DNA of 16,335 bases from CAYSBA01 sp964429075 [NCBI: uncultured bacterium] (GTDB lineage Bacteria > CAYSBA01). The position numbers and the translations under genes are program-made. Of this stretch, positions 6,878-15,278 are shown one piece after another. The stretch's first letter is position 1. Each line of letters begins with the position of its first letter. The stretch lies in assembly GCA_964429075.1 (NCBI GenBank), contig CAYSBA010000003.1, positions 1-16,335 on the forward strand, in the 5' to 3' direction. The notes below the pieces were generated by a model that was not told where the DNA came from, searched no databases, and worked only from the letters and a program-made list of their open reading frames with translations.

Positions 6878-7620
6878 CTTTTATGCCTCCTTTTGAGCTC
6901 TTCCACAATAAAAGTGGCAACTTCAGATGGTAATGTACCTCTACCAAATCCTTCATCAAAGCCGAGTTCTCGTGCAAGTTCGCTATCTATCCTTGGACCA
7001 CCAAGTATCTTGATGAGATTTTCGTATAGTCCTTCCTGTTTCAATAATTCAATAAGTTCTCTGGCATTTTTTATATGTATATCCTGCTGGGTTACTACCT
7101 GGCTAAGTAGAATCACATCGGCATTGTACTCTTTGATCTTTTCAACAAAGGTGGTGTTTTTTACCTGACTCTTTAAATTATAAACCCTGAAACATGAAAA
7201 ACTCTCAAGACCATGATCTCCCGCATATCCTTTTACATTAAGTATTGCATCAAGACCAACAGTATGGGCATCAAATCCTGTTGTGGCTCCCACAATTACA
7301 AGCTTTCTATTGAGCAGTGATGAGACAATCTGTTCTATCTCTTCATGAGGGAGTATATGTTTTTTTCTCTCCTTTATAGTTATTTTGGATATATCAACGT
7401 ATGCATCTGTCTTTGCATAAACAATAAAAAAACTAAATGCATCTGCAATCTCTTCTGCCCAGGCGATATTTACCTTTTTGAATCCCATATTCTCAACAAG
7501 TCTCCTTGCTGCCTCATTGAGTCTTGCATCGAGTCTCCCCTCGAGAGTAAAGCTAAGTTGAACAAATCCATCCTTTCTCCTTGCACCGTATGGCCTTATG
7601 TAATTATCACTCTCTGCCAT
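6874..7620 (-). CDS. kamE: Lysine 5,6-aminomutase, beta subunit
   Basis: The adenosylcobalamin-binding subunit (248 residues) of D-lysine/beta-lysine 5,6-aminomutase, which moves the terminal amino group from C6 to C5 by a radical mechanism. The B12 base-off motif DxHxxG is DAHTVG (117-122), with cobalt ligand H119. The PLP-binding lysine is K130 in [12 protein letters not shown]. The 11-residue spacing equals that of H133 and K144 in the structurally known Clostridium sticklandii enzyme. A Rossmann-like cobalamin domain follows ([20 protein letters not shown]). The N-terminal dimerisation part is slightly shorter than the clostridial one (about 262 residues). The ATG at 7620 has a GAGGAG site, and the gene overlaps kamD by 14 nt and kal by 4 nt, so the three are surely one transcript. 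Confidence 0.95.
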   Translation of the reverse strand: MAESDNYIRPYGARRKDGFVQLSFTLEGRLDARLNEAARRLVENMGFKKVNIAWAEEIADAFSFFIVYAKTDAYVDISKITIKERKKHILPHEEIEQIVSSLLNRKLVIVGATTGFDAHTVGLDAILNVKGYAGDHGLESFSCFRVYNLKSQVKNTTFVEKIKEYNADVILLSQVVTQQDIHIKNARELIELLKQEGLYENLIKILGGPRIDSELARELGFDEGFGRGTLPSEVATFIVEELKRRHKR

Positions 7621-9199
7621 CCTGTAGCTCCTCTTTTAATATCTCCATGAGGGGGTTTTTGTATCTTTTATCAATCACAATCACACCCTCTTTACCATTG
7701 CCGCCAGAGGCAGACCTGGAGATTCCAGCAAAGATTCCTTTTTCGATAGCCCTCTCAAGACCTTCCTTTTCAATATCATACAACAATTTTTCTGTATTTT
7801 TGAGAATATCTTTAATATGGCTATGGATAAATCCATCTTGTTTTAGAATTATTTCATCAGAAAAGCCCAAAAATGCCCTTTTTATATAGCTGGCATTTTT
7901 AATGGCTATATATCTGTCCATCATAAATGGATTGTGTATAGCCTCTGTAAAGATCCCCAGCAGGTGTATGTCCTGTCCTGTAAGTTCGCATACGATATTA
8001 AAGAGGGCATCGTATATATTGCAGGTAAAGATGTCACCGTCCATGAATCGAGTGGGAGGCATATACTTCAGAGGATGTTCAGGAAACATCTGTCTGACAA
8101 GGAGGGCATGAGCGAGCTCATAAAGAATACTCTTTTCTGTCTCTGGATTTACATTAAAGGAGTGTCCTAGGGCAACAAGTTTATAATCAAGACATGCAAG
8201 CCTTGCAAATCCTCTGTTTATAAAGTGACTTGCCAGGACTGTATGAAAGTTTGTCTCTGCATCCTGGGTGGTGAGATAGTTATCTTCACCAGTATTTATA
8301 AGTATTCCGAAAACAGAAGATAACATCCTTGAAAAGTGCTGGTCTGCGAAGGTCCTTTTTATGTTGATATCTCTAAACAGGATACCATACATTGCATCGT
8401 TTAAAAGTATATCAAGTCCTTCCTGTATGGCCAGAACTGTTATTTCTGGCATGCATAGACCTGATGAGTAGTTTACAAGCTCTATATATCGGTTTATCTC
8501 TGTGGAGACCTCATCGAGGGCCTTCCTCATGAGGCGAAAATTTTCTTTTGTTGCAAAGGTCCCACCAAAACCTTCGAGGGTTATTCCGTGTGGTACATAG
8601 TCCAGAAGAGATTGGGCAGTAGAACGAATTACTGCGATAATGTCTGCACCTGCCCGTGCTGCAGCCTTGGCCTGCCTGACATCTTCGTAGATATTACCTG
8701 TTGCAACAATTAGATATCTTTTTGGATGGTTTGATGGACCGAGAGAACCCTTAAACCGAATCCTCTTTTGTCTTTGACTTTTAAGCTCTTGCAACTTTTG
8801 ATAGATCAGCTCTCTTGCATTTTCATAGAGTTTGTCGAAGTGTTTATTATCAGTTCTTCTTAGATTACTAATCAATCTATCACACTCTTTCTGACCTATC
8901 TTTGAGAGATCAATTCCCTCCTTCACTGCATATCCTACAAATAGATATGCACCATATTCTAAAAGACCCTCCTCCTTCAGTCTATCAACAACGAGGTTGC
9001 ATAAGGGATATCCCTCATCTGATACTCCGTTGAGTCCACAAAATCGAAGAATAGACCTTTCAATGGATAGGGTGGTTATCCTGGATATAATCTCATTGTA
9101 TACCCTTTTTGCGACACTATCTGCAAGCTGCTGATATAGGGGCTTTAATTTCTCTATCTCCGCTTCAAGCGCCTTAAGTCTTAAGCTTTTAGTGACCAT
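7607..9199 (-). CDS. kamD: Lysine 5,6-aminomutase, alpha subunit
   Basis: The 530-residue TIM-barrel catalytic subunit, which holds substrate, PLP phosphate and the adenosyl group and partners KamE. Recognised segments are GSLGPSNHPKRYLIVATGNI (151-170), ARAGADIIAVIRSTAQSLLD (181-200), YVPHGITLEGFGGTFATKEN (201-220), YSSGLCMPE (244-252), DAMYGILFRDINIKRTF (268-284) and DQHFSR (286-291). Length is close to the clostridial subunit (about 516). The enzyme acts in the cytoplasm on beta-lysine in the fermentation pathway that starts with lysine 2,3-aminomutase (kamA), which is not in this window. The ATG at 9199 has no recognisable ribosome site, and the likely promoters place the transcript start only a few bases before it, so initiation may be leaderless. 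Divergent from the membrane-protein/murein operon. Confidence 0.95.
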   Translation of the reverse strand: MVTKSLRLKALEAEIEKLKPLYQQLADSVAKRVYNEIISRITTLSIERSILRFCGLNGVSDEGYPLCNLVVDRLKEEGLLEYGAYLFVGYAVKEGIDLSKIGQKECDRLISNLRRTDNKHFDKLYENARELIYQKLQELKSQRQKRIRFKGSLGPSNHPKRYLIVATGNIYEDVRQAKAAARAGADIIAVIRSTAQSLLDYVPHGITLEGFGGTFATKENFRLMRKALDEVSTEINRYIELVNYSSGLCMPEITVLAIQEGLDILLNDAMYGILFRDINIKRTFADQHFSRMLSSVFGILINTGEDNYLTTQDAETNFHTVLASHFINRGFARLACLDYKLVALGHSFNVNPETEKSILYELAHALLVRQMFPEHPLKYMPPTRFMDGDIFTCNIYDALFNIVCELTGQDIHLLGIFTEAIHNPFMMDRYIAIKNASYIKRAFLGFSDEIILKQDGFIHSHIKDILKNTEKLLYDIEKEGLERAIEKGIFAGISRSASGGNGKEGVIVIDKRYKNPLMEILKEELQDGRE

Positions 9200-9202
9200 G
9201 AA

Positions 9203-9230
9203 TTGAGTATTACTATATTAATGATATAAT
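9203..9230 (+). promoter_or_regulatory. Sigma70-type promoter of the plus-strand murein operon
   Basis: TTGAGT at 9203-9208, a 16-nt spacer and a perfect TATAAT at 9225-9230. Transcription would start near 9237 and give a leader of about 30 nt with a strong ribosome site before the ATG at 9269. The -10 lies in a near-palindrome, GATATAATATC (9223-9233). Confidence 0.7.
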
Positions 9231-9235
9231 ATCAA
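9207..9235 (-). promoter_or_regulatory. Probable kamD promoter overlapping the divergent promoter
   Basis: On the minus strand TTGATA (9235-9230) is followed after 17 nt by TAATAC (9212-9207). An alternative -10, TATAGT (9217-9212), is closer to consensus but has no good -35. Either would start transcription within about 6 nt of the kamD ATG. The -35 shares a base with the -10 of the opposing promoter. Confidence 0.4.
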
Positions 9236-9255
9236 TCCATGTTTTAATTGATACT

Positions 9256-9264
9256 AAAGGAGGA
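9256..9264 (+). promoter_or_regulatory. Strong ribosome binding site that fixes the start at 9269
   Basis: AAAGGAGGA followed by GACA and ATG at 9269. The frame is open from a TTG at 9248, but those first codons are this ribosome site itself, so the ATG is the real start. Confidence 0.85.
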
Positions 9265-9268
9265 GACA

Positions 9269-9958
9269 ATGAGGCCATATTTTGAGTACGCACAGCTTGC
9301 ATGGCAAAGAACAAAAAGGGATTTTACCCAACTTCTTGTTCTGGCAATCTTGAGCCTGGTCCTGTTTGGCATTGCAATGCCAAATCATAATAATATTCAC
9401 TCAATAATGAATAAAGGATACCATCTCTCTTTTTTTAGAGAGGTTATTCTTATTGTATCTACTAGTTTTGTACACCTTCTCTGGTCTTACTATACCGTTA
9501 AAGCAGATGAACAGGCAGGGATAAAGATCGGGACACTCTTTTCAACCCTCCCACTAAACACATTGTTATCCTTTATTGTCTCAACATTTATCTTTAATCT
9601 TGCGATAAGTATCGGGATTGTTTTACTCATCCTGCCAGGTCTTTACATAATGATAAAGTTTTGCTTCTATGGTTTTTCTCTGCTTTTAAAAAGGGCAGGT
9701 CCCTTTGAGGCACTCAAAGATTCTTTTGTGTTGACAAACAACAGGTTCTGGGATGTCAGTATGGCCCTTGGAGCAGTAGGATTATTTGCAATTATACCTA
9801 TATTTGGATTGTTTTGTGTGATGCTTCTATGTATGTTTTTCACATTGCCTGCACCCATAATCGCAGTGATACTTACCATTTTGAGTATACCGATTTTTGC
9901 GATTACCTTTGGTATTCTCTATAATGGGCTATACATTGTTTATACCGATATAAAATAG
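9269..9958 (+). CDS. Integral membrane protein, YciC/glycerophosphodiesterase-membrane-domain-like
   Basis: A 229-residue protein with about five or six hydrophobic segments (roughly 20-37, 56-75, 97-125, 165-192 and 194-222). The central region LLILPGLYIMIKFCFYGF (119-136) then GPFEALKDSFVLTNNRFWDV (144-163) is the recurring pattern of YciC-like proteins and of the membrane domain attached to some glycerophosphodiester phosphodiesterases: a Pro-Gly turn, a helix, then an 'ALK.S..LT...FW.V' helix. No catalytic residues are visible and its function is unknown; the family is often considered to affect membrane or envelope organisation. It is the first gene of the plus-strand operon, 13 nt before the PBP4 homologue, so an envelope role is reasonable. 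The same sequence may be labelled DUF975 or simply membrane protein elsewhere. Confidence 0.72.
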   Translation: MRPYFEYAQLAWQRTKRDFTQLLVLAILSLVLFGIAMPNHNNIHSIMNKGYHLSFFREVILIVSTSFVHLLWSYYTVKADEQAGIKIGTLFSTLPLNTLLSFIVSTFIFNLAISIGIVLLILPGLYIMIKFCFYGFSLLLKRAGPFEALKDSFVLTNNRFWDVSMALGAVGLFAIIPIFGLFCVMLLCMFFTLPAPIIAVILTILSIPIFAITFGILYNGLYIVYTDIK

Positions 9959-9971
9959 AAGGAGAACTTGT

Positions 9972-11360
9972 ATGATCATAAAAAGGTCTTTTTTACCTAA
10001 GGTAGCGATTTTGGTGTTAGCCTTTACAGGACTCTCACCAAAATACCCCGGTTTTGCATCCGACAGTGATAAGATAGAAGAACTTGCTATGGAGCATTTC
10101 AAGGATGCTATCTCTTTTGGTATTGAAATAAAGAGTCTTGATGGTAAGATTGTCTACAAAAAAGATGAAAATAAAAACTTTTACTATGCCTCTGGGACAA
10201 AGCTTCTTACCACCCTTGTTGCACTGGATACACTCGGACCTCAATACCGCTTCAGGACAGAATTTTTAACCGACGGCGTGATAGATAATTATATACTGGA
10301 AGGCAATTTAATTGTTAAAGGTTATGGTGATCCATACCTTGTTACAGAAGCGCTCTCTATTGCAGCAAGAGAGATCTCACACCTTGGAATAAAGACAATA
10401 AAAGGCAATATATATGTGGACAACAGCAATTTTTTAGCAGTTCCATCAAGATATAACGATGGTACATTCAGGGCATACAATGCACCAATAGCAGCAACAT
10501 CTGTAAACTTTAATTCTGTTTCTATTCACCTACATTCACTCCCTTGGCATAGGTGTCCTCTGGTTTTTATAGAACCAGATATTGGTCTTGTGAGTTATAG
10601 ATATAAAAATTGTACAGGCTCCATCAAACTTATCACTACAAATGGGTTATCGTATATAATAGAAGGAAGACCATCACATTCCAAGGCTGTCTTTTACAGG
10701 TATTACCCCTTGCCAAAGGATTATGTTGCATCACTTGTAAAGTATCTACTTGAGAAAAATGGGGTATTTGTTGCGGGTCAGAACGTTGGTACAACAAAGG
10801 AATTAAAACTTTTATACACACACAAATCACGTCCATTGTGGGAATTAATTGCCCTTATGGACAAATATTCGAACAACTTTATGGCAGATATGATATATAT
10901 GGTTGTTGGAGCAGAGAGGTTCAAATGGCCGGCTGAACCCGGAAAATCAAAGAGGGTTTATGGGTCATTTATTAAGAAACTCGGGTTTGAGGATTCAGGC
11001 TGGTACTTAGAAAACGGTTCTGGTCTTGGAAAAGACAGGTTTTCACCATCGCTTATGGTTGCAATCCTGGAATACGGCATACAGCATTTTGGTATATTCC
11101 CTGAATTCTTAAGCGCGCTAAGTATTGCAGGGAGGGATGGAACGCTTAAAGATAGATTCAAAGGCTCACTTCTTGGCAAAATAAGGGCAAAGACCGGTAC
11201 CCTTAAGGATGTTGTGTCACTGAGTGGATTTTTTAATATTGATGGGAATACCTATACCTTCAGTATTGTTGTAAATGGGTTCAAAAAGGGAAACAATGAT
11301 GATATGATTAAGGAGGTTGATGGATTTCTTGATGATATAACTAAATTTTTAAAGAAATAG
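9972..11360 (+). CDS. dacB: D-alanyl-D-alanine carboxypeptidase/endopeptidase, PBP4 type (peptidase S13)
   Basis: A periplasmic penicillin-binding protein of 462 residues (E. coli PBP4 has 477) that trims terminal D-Ala and cuts meso-DAP-D-Ala cross-links. A Sec signal peptide occupies about residues 1-30. The three active-site motifs are SGTK (S74 nucleophile, K77), SNN (300-302, in place of the usual SDN) and KTGT (407-410). The family segments GNLIVKGYGDPYL (111-123), NGSGLGKDRFSP (348-359) and AGRDGTLKDRF (386-396) are also present. The long insert between the first and second motifs is characteristic of class C S13 enzymes. A GGAG site precedes the ATG at 9972. It sits between a membrane protein and a lytic transglycosylase that begins 3 nt after it, a clear murein-processing context. 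Confidence 0.92.
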   Translation: MIIKRSFLPKVAILVLAFTGLSPKYPGFASDSDKIEELAMEHFKDAISFGIEIKSLDGKIVYKKDENKNFYYASGTKLLTTLVALDTLGPQYRFRTEFLTDGVIDNYILEGNLIVKGYGDPYLVTEALSIAAREISHLGIKTIKGNIYVDNSNFLAVPSRYNDGTFRAYNAPIAATSVNFNSVSIHLHSLPWHRCPLVFIEPDIGLVSYRYKNCTGSIKLITTNGLSYIIEGRPSHSKAVFYRYYPLPKDYVASLVKYLLEKNGVFVAGQNVGTTKELKLLYTHKSRPLWELIALMDKYSNNFMADMIYMVVGAERFKWPAEPGKSKRVYGSFIKKLGFEDSGWYLENGSGLGKDRFSPSLMVAILEYGIQHFGIFPEFLSALSIAGRDGTLKDRFKGSLLGKIRAKTGTLKDVVSLSGFFNIDGNTYTFSIVVNGFKKGNNDDMIKEVDGFLDDITKFLKK

Positions 11361-11363
11361 TAG

Positions 11364-13256
11364 ATGAAAGTAGCTATAAAAACTATCTGTATCGTTTTTG
11401 CTCTGGCAGTATCTTTATTCAACAGTGCATCCGGGCAGGATAAAGATGATATCTTTTCAATATCTGATGAATTCAGGCCCTGGGTTTCCTTCTGGAAAGA
11501 TATCTTTGGAAAATATGATTCAAGACATGCTATTATTCACGATAGAAATTATCCCTACCTTGTCTATGAGGTTATAAAGCTTGATCATCCAACCTTCTCA
11601 AAGGCAGCACGTCGTCAGATTAAAAGGGAGATAAATATATTGAAGAAAAAACTTGCTGAACTTCAACAGACAATCAACAGCGGTGATGAACCAGAAGGTG
11701 ATCTTAAGGAATTATATAATATATTTGTCAGCATGGACCTTACAGATTACATACTCGATAGCAAGATGCCACAAAATATAAGATATCAGATCGGGATTAA
11801 AGATCGTTTTTTGAAGGGATACAGGAGGTCAGGTAGATACAGCAGTTACATAAAGGAGGAACTCAAAAAACACAACATGCCCGAACAACTCTGGGCACTA
11901 CCTTTTGTGGAATCAACCTATAATCCCCATGCAGTTTCAAAGGTGGGAGCAAAGGGTCTCTGGCAGATTATGAGACCAATAGGTAGACTCTTTCTCAGGA
12001 TAGATGAGGTGTATGATGCAAGGTTTGATCCCTTTGATGCTACACTTGGTGCAATCGGAATATTGAAGATGAACTACGAAAATCTCGGTTCATGGCCACT
12101 TGCAATTCTTGCTTACAACTACGGTCTTGGAGGGGTTAAACTTGCTGTCGAAAAGACAGGCTCTGACAGGATTGAGGATATTCTAAAATACTGGGAGGGG
12201 AGGCGTTTTGGTTTTGCAGCAAAAAATTTTTATACCGAATTTTTAGCAGTACTTGAGATCTTAAAGGAGAAAGATGGCCTGCTATCTGGGGTGACACAAG
12301 ACGATACGATGAGCTTTAAGACTATTAAACTGAAGGGATATGTTGCTTTAAAGGATCTGGTAAAATACACAGCTATGTCAAAAAGACAGCTGATACAGTA
12401 CAATCCGGGATTTACCGATCTTGTAAAGACAGGTGATCTTTTAATTCCACCAGATCTTTCTATCAAGATACCCAAAAGACTTTATAAAAGGGTTGCTGAG
12501 GATATTGCATCACTGCCAGGGAAGGTCATAAAAAGCAGGCAAAAACATCTTCTCTATTATACAATTAAGAAGGGAGACACAATATACTATATAGCAAAAA
12601 GGTTTAAGATCAGTCAGCGGGCAATACTTGATGCAAATCGGGTAAATCCACGGAGGCTTTTGCCGGGGATGAAGATAAAGCTACCTCTTGGAATTGCAGA
12701 AAGAGGCACACAATTTTTGAAAAAAAAGATGCATATAAGGAGGGTTGCATCACGAACAGCAGTACCTGTCTCAAAAGATTTTGCCAGTAAAGTAGTCGAT
12801 AGTGGTAAAAGGATATTGAAAAAGTGGGCAATTTCAAGTAGTATCGACTTCTTAAGACCCAGGGATAAAAGGATTATGGTACTACCCTTAGAGACCCTTG
12901 GACACTATGCTGATTGGTGTGAAATGAAGACACAAAGATTAAGAGAGGCAAATCATATGGGGCGAAGTTCTAGGATTGTTGTGGGACAGATCGTAAGTCT
13001 CGCAGGCTGTAATGTATCAGAAAAAATCTTTACAAAAAAAAGACTCCTATATTTTACACAGGTCCTTAAGACTCTGGATGATAGGGTTGATCTTGAAAGG
13101 ATAGAGGAGATCTCCCTTCTTCCCGGAGAGAGCCTTGCCACCCTATCAGAAAGGGTGAATCTTCCTACCTGGGTAGTACTTTTGTATAACTATGATAAAT
13201 TAAACGCCACGCTCTATCCTGGCGACAGAGTACGGATTCCTTTAAGGAGGAGATAA
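11364..13256 (+). CDS. mltD: Membrane-bound-type lytic murein transglycosylase with LysM repeats (MltD-like)
   Basis: A 630-residue exported enzyme that cleaves MurNAc-GlcNAc bonds, leaving 1,6-anhydroMurNAc ends. It has a signal peptide (about 1-24, with SASG before Q25). The SLT domain has catalytic E183 in LPFVESTYNPHAVSKVGAKG (179-198), then LWQIM (199-203) and AYNYGLGGV (250-258). The C-terminal half holds one clear LysM domain (397-442: YTIKKGDTIYYIAKRF, then LLPGMKIKLPL). Three weaker copies flank it: about 323-363, about 507-547 (ETLGHYADWCEMKTQRLREA, the pattern seen in related enzymes) and about 583-627 (LLPGESLATLSERVN, LYPGDRVRIPL). LysM domains bind peptidoglycan. No lipobox Cys is seen, unlike E. 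coli MltD, so it may be soluble or signal-anchored. It begins 3 nt after dacB and has only a weak ribosome site. Confidence 0.9.
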   Translation: MKVAIKTICIVFALAVSLFNSASGQDKDDIFSISDEFRPWVSFWKDIFGKYDSRHAIIHDRNYPYLVYEVIKLDHPTFSKAARRQIKREINILKKKLAELQQTINSGDEPEGDLKELYNIFVSMDLTDYILDSKMPQNIRYQIGIKDRFLKGYRRSGRYSSYIKEELKKHNMPEQLWALPFVESTYNPHAVSKVGAKGLWQIMRPIGRLFLRIDEVYDARFDPFDATLGAIGILKMNYENLGSWPLAILAYNYGLGGVKLAVEKTGSDRIEDILKYWEGRRFGFAAKNFYTEFLAVLEILKEKDGLLSGVTQDDTMSFKTIKLKGYVALKDLVKYTAMSKRQLIQYNPGFTDLVKTGDLLIPPDLSIKIPKRLYKRVAEDIASLPGKVIKSRQKHLLYYTIKKGDTIYYIAKRFKISQRAILDANRVNPRRLLPGMKIKLPLGIAERGTQFLKKKMHIRRVASRTAVPVSKDFASKVVDSGKRILKKWAISSSIDFLRPRDKRIMVLPLETLGHYADWCEMKTQRLREANHMGRSSRIVVGQIVSLAGCNVSEKIFTKKRLLYFTQVLKTLDDRVDLERIEEISLLPGESLATLSERVNLPTWVVLLYNYDKLNATLYPGDRVRIPLRRR

Positions 13257-13260
13257 AGCT

Positions 13261-15003
13261 ATGTATGTAAGAAGGAGGTTATCATTACTGTTTCTATGTG
13301 CACTTTTTGCCTGTGCATCAACCAGAGCTGCCACAAGGGGTGATAGTCAAAAGAAAAAGAAAGATAGGCGAATAAAGATACTAAATGCAATGGAAAAAGA
13401 GCTTAAAAGATCTATGAATAAACTTGTGCTGGAGGGCTATAAAAAGCCATATTTCATTGCATATAGAATATCACAGGATCACTCCATCTATGCAACTGCT
13501 AAATATGGTGCCCTTCATTCTTTTTCAGATATGAATTCTGGTTCTGCCTATGTAGAGGTAAGGGTAGGTGATCACAAACTCGATAATATGGTGGACCTGG
13601 ATAGTGGTTTTGACTTCTCAGAATTTCTTGATAGCGATATATTCAACACTTCTGCCCCATTAGATGATAGTATTGCATCTTTAAAAAGGGATCTATGGCT
13701 GCTTACAGATCATGCATACAAAAAGGCCCTTGTGAAGTATGCGCGGGTTAAGGCACAGAGGGTATATGATTCAAAGGTAGGGGAGAGGTATGCCTTTTCA
13801 GAGGAAAAACCTATTGTATTTATTCAACCACCAATAAAGACTCATCTGGATCCAGAAAAGATAAAGAAAATAGCTGTTGATTTGAGTAGTCTTTTTGTAG
13901 GTAACAACTTTGTAGAGAGTTCCACAGTAACCGTAAGAGGCTACAAGGGGAGCCAATATTTTGTCAATTTTGATAACAGCCGTATTATAACAGAGTATAC
14001 ACTGATTCAGCTTTCTATTACTGCAACCACCCAGGCAAAAGATGGCATGTATTTAAACAAGAGCCTCACATATTATGCCTCAGATTTAGAGGGCCTTCCA
14101 GATAAAAATAGACTGCGTCATGATATAGACAGGATGGTTCAAAAGCTGAAAGCACTTGCAGATGCCCCACTTATGGAGCCTTATTCTGCCCCTGCCCTTA
14201 TTTTACCTCGTGTTTCTGGAGTACTTTTTCATGAAGCAGTAGGACACAGACTTGAGGGTGATAGACAGTACAAAAAGTCTGAAGGAAGAACCTTCAGCGG
14301 CAGGCTGGGAGAAAAGGTTCTGCCTTCATATATATCTGTTATAGATGATCCAACACTAAAAGAATACAATGGACATTTTCTTAACGGACACTACCTTTTT
14401 GATGAAGAGGGTGTAAGGGCTCAGAGGGTCGTATTGATAGATCATGGGGTGTTGAAGAGCTATCTTCTGTCTCGCACAATGGTGGATAAGAGCCTGACAC
14501 ATTCAAACGGACATGGGCGTGCATCGGGTGTACACAAACCAATGGCAAGGATGGGGGTAACAATTGTTGATATTGATAAAGACCATACACTGCCTCTGCA
14601 AGAGCTTAAAAAGAGACTTATAGAACTGGCTAAAAAGAAAAATAAAAGGTATGCCTTTATTATAAAGGATGTATCTGGTGGTTTTACGAACACCTCCTCT
14701 TATGGGATACAGGCCTATAAGGGATTAATTAATGAGGTCTATCGTATCGATGTCAGGACAGGTAAAGAGGAGCTGGTAAGGGGTGTTGAGATCGTTGGTA
14801 CTCCTCTTCAGAGTCTCAATTCTGTGCTGTATGGGAGTCAAGAAAAGGAGGTCTTCAACGGATTTTGTGGTGCAGAGAGTGGGTATGTACCTGTATCAAC
14901 CATAGCACCTGCCCTTTTACTCGAGAATATCGAACTTCAACGAAAAAGGATAAAGAAAAGAAGGATGCCTATCTTAAAACCACCGGCTGTTGATTCAAGA
15001 TGA
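13261..15003 (+). CDS. Exported TldD/PmbA-family metalloprotease
   Basis: A 580-residue homologue of the TldD subunit of the TldD/TldE protease, which degrades unfolded peptides and matures some ribosomal peptides. The zinc motif HEAVGH (324-329) is followed by RLEGD, SNGHGR (415-420), GGFTN (473-477) and the third metal ligand C536 in NGFCGAESGYVPVSTIAPAL. These correspond to the HExxxH and Cys ligands of E. coli TldD. Two features differ. A Sec-type signal peptide (RRRLSLLFLCALFACASTRA) directs it to the periplasm, whereas TldD/TldE is cytosolic. There is also no partner tldE next to it. The N-terminal part (41-120: MEKELKRSMNKLVLEG, then YVEVRVGDHKLDN) is typical of an exported subgroup of unknown function. 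FAC at residues 16-18 is a poor lipobox. Strong AAGGAGGAGA site before the ATG; 4 nt after mltD. Confidence 0.85.
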   Translation: MYVRRRLSLLFLCALFACASTRAATRGDSQKKKKDRRIKILNAMEKELKRSMNKLVLEGYKKPYFIAYRISQDHSIYATAKYGALHSFSDMNSGSAYVEVRVGDHKLDNMVDLDSGFDFSEFLDSDIFNTSAPLDDSIASLKRDLWLLTDHAYKKALVKYARVKAQRVYDSKVGERYAFSEEKPIVFIQPPIKTHLDPEKIKKIAVDLSSLFVGNNFVESSTVTVRGYKGSQYFVNFDNSRIITEYTLIQLSITATTQAKDGMYLNKSLTYYASDLEGLPDKNRLRHDIDRMVQKLKALADAPLMEPYSAPALILPRVSGVLFHEAVGHRLEGDRQYKKSEGRTFSGRLGEKVLPSYISVIDDPTLKEYNGHFLNGHYLFDEEGVRAQRVVLIDHGVLKSYLLSRTMVDKSLTHSNGHGRASGVHKPMARMGVTIVDIDKDHTLPLQELKKRLIELAKKKNKRYAFIIKDVSGGFTNTSSYGIQAYKGLINEVYRIDVRTGKEELVRGVEIVGTPLQSLNSVLYGSQEKEVFNGFCGAESGYVPVSTIAPALLLENIELQRKRIKKRRMPILKPPAVDSR

Positions 15004-15275
15004 CCAGGCAGAGGACCAAAAAAAAGCAATCTGAAAGTATAGAAATCCTGGAGGAGCTGAAGGATTACGTCAGAAAAGCCGGTGGTTCAGTTATCGTTGA
15101 TGGGGGGGACTTTAGAAGCGGTGTATGCAAACTCAACGGTGTGGTAACAGTTGTACTTAACAGGAGTGAGTCTTTAGAATTACACAAAGAGGTACTGGTT
15201 GAGGCCCTGAGAAGACTTGACACAGAAGGAATATATATAAAATCAAGGATAAGAGACCTTATCTTGCAAGATTGA
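15000..15275 (+). CDS. Small conserved hypothetical protein
   Basis: A 91-residue cytosolic protein without signal peptide. The basic N-terminus (MTRQRTKKK) leads into an amphipathic helix (SIEILEELKDYVRKA), then a beta-hairpin-like stretch with GGDFRSGVCKLNGVVTVVLN (35-54) and a helix EVLVEALRRLD before a C-terminal IKSRIRDLI. The pattern 'GDF..G.C...G....LN' followed by a helix and a short end resembles small proteins of unknown function that I recall from several anaerobes and Bacteroidetes, but I know no assigned role. Its ATG overlaps the TldD stop as ATGA (15000-15003) and the gene ends next to engB, so it is made from the same message. Confidence 0.72.
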   Translation: MTRQRTKKKQSESIEILEELKDYVRKAGGSVIVDGGDFRSGVCKLNGVVTVVLNRSESLELHKEVLVEALRRLDTEGIYIKSRIRDLILQD

Positions 15276-15278
15276 TTG

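Noticed and set aside
9223-9233. GATATAATATC near-palindrome considered as a repressor operator.
   Set aside because: It is explained by the -10 element of the plus promoter in AT-rich sequence, and no repressor gene is adjacent.
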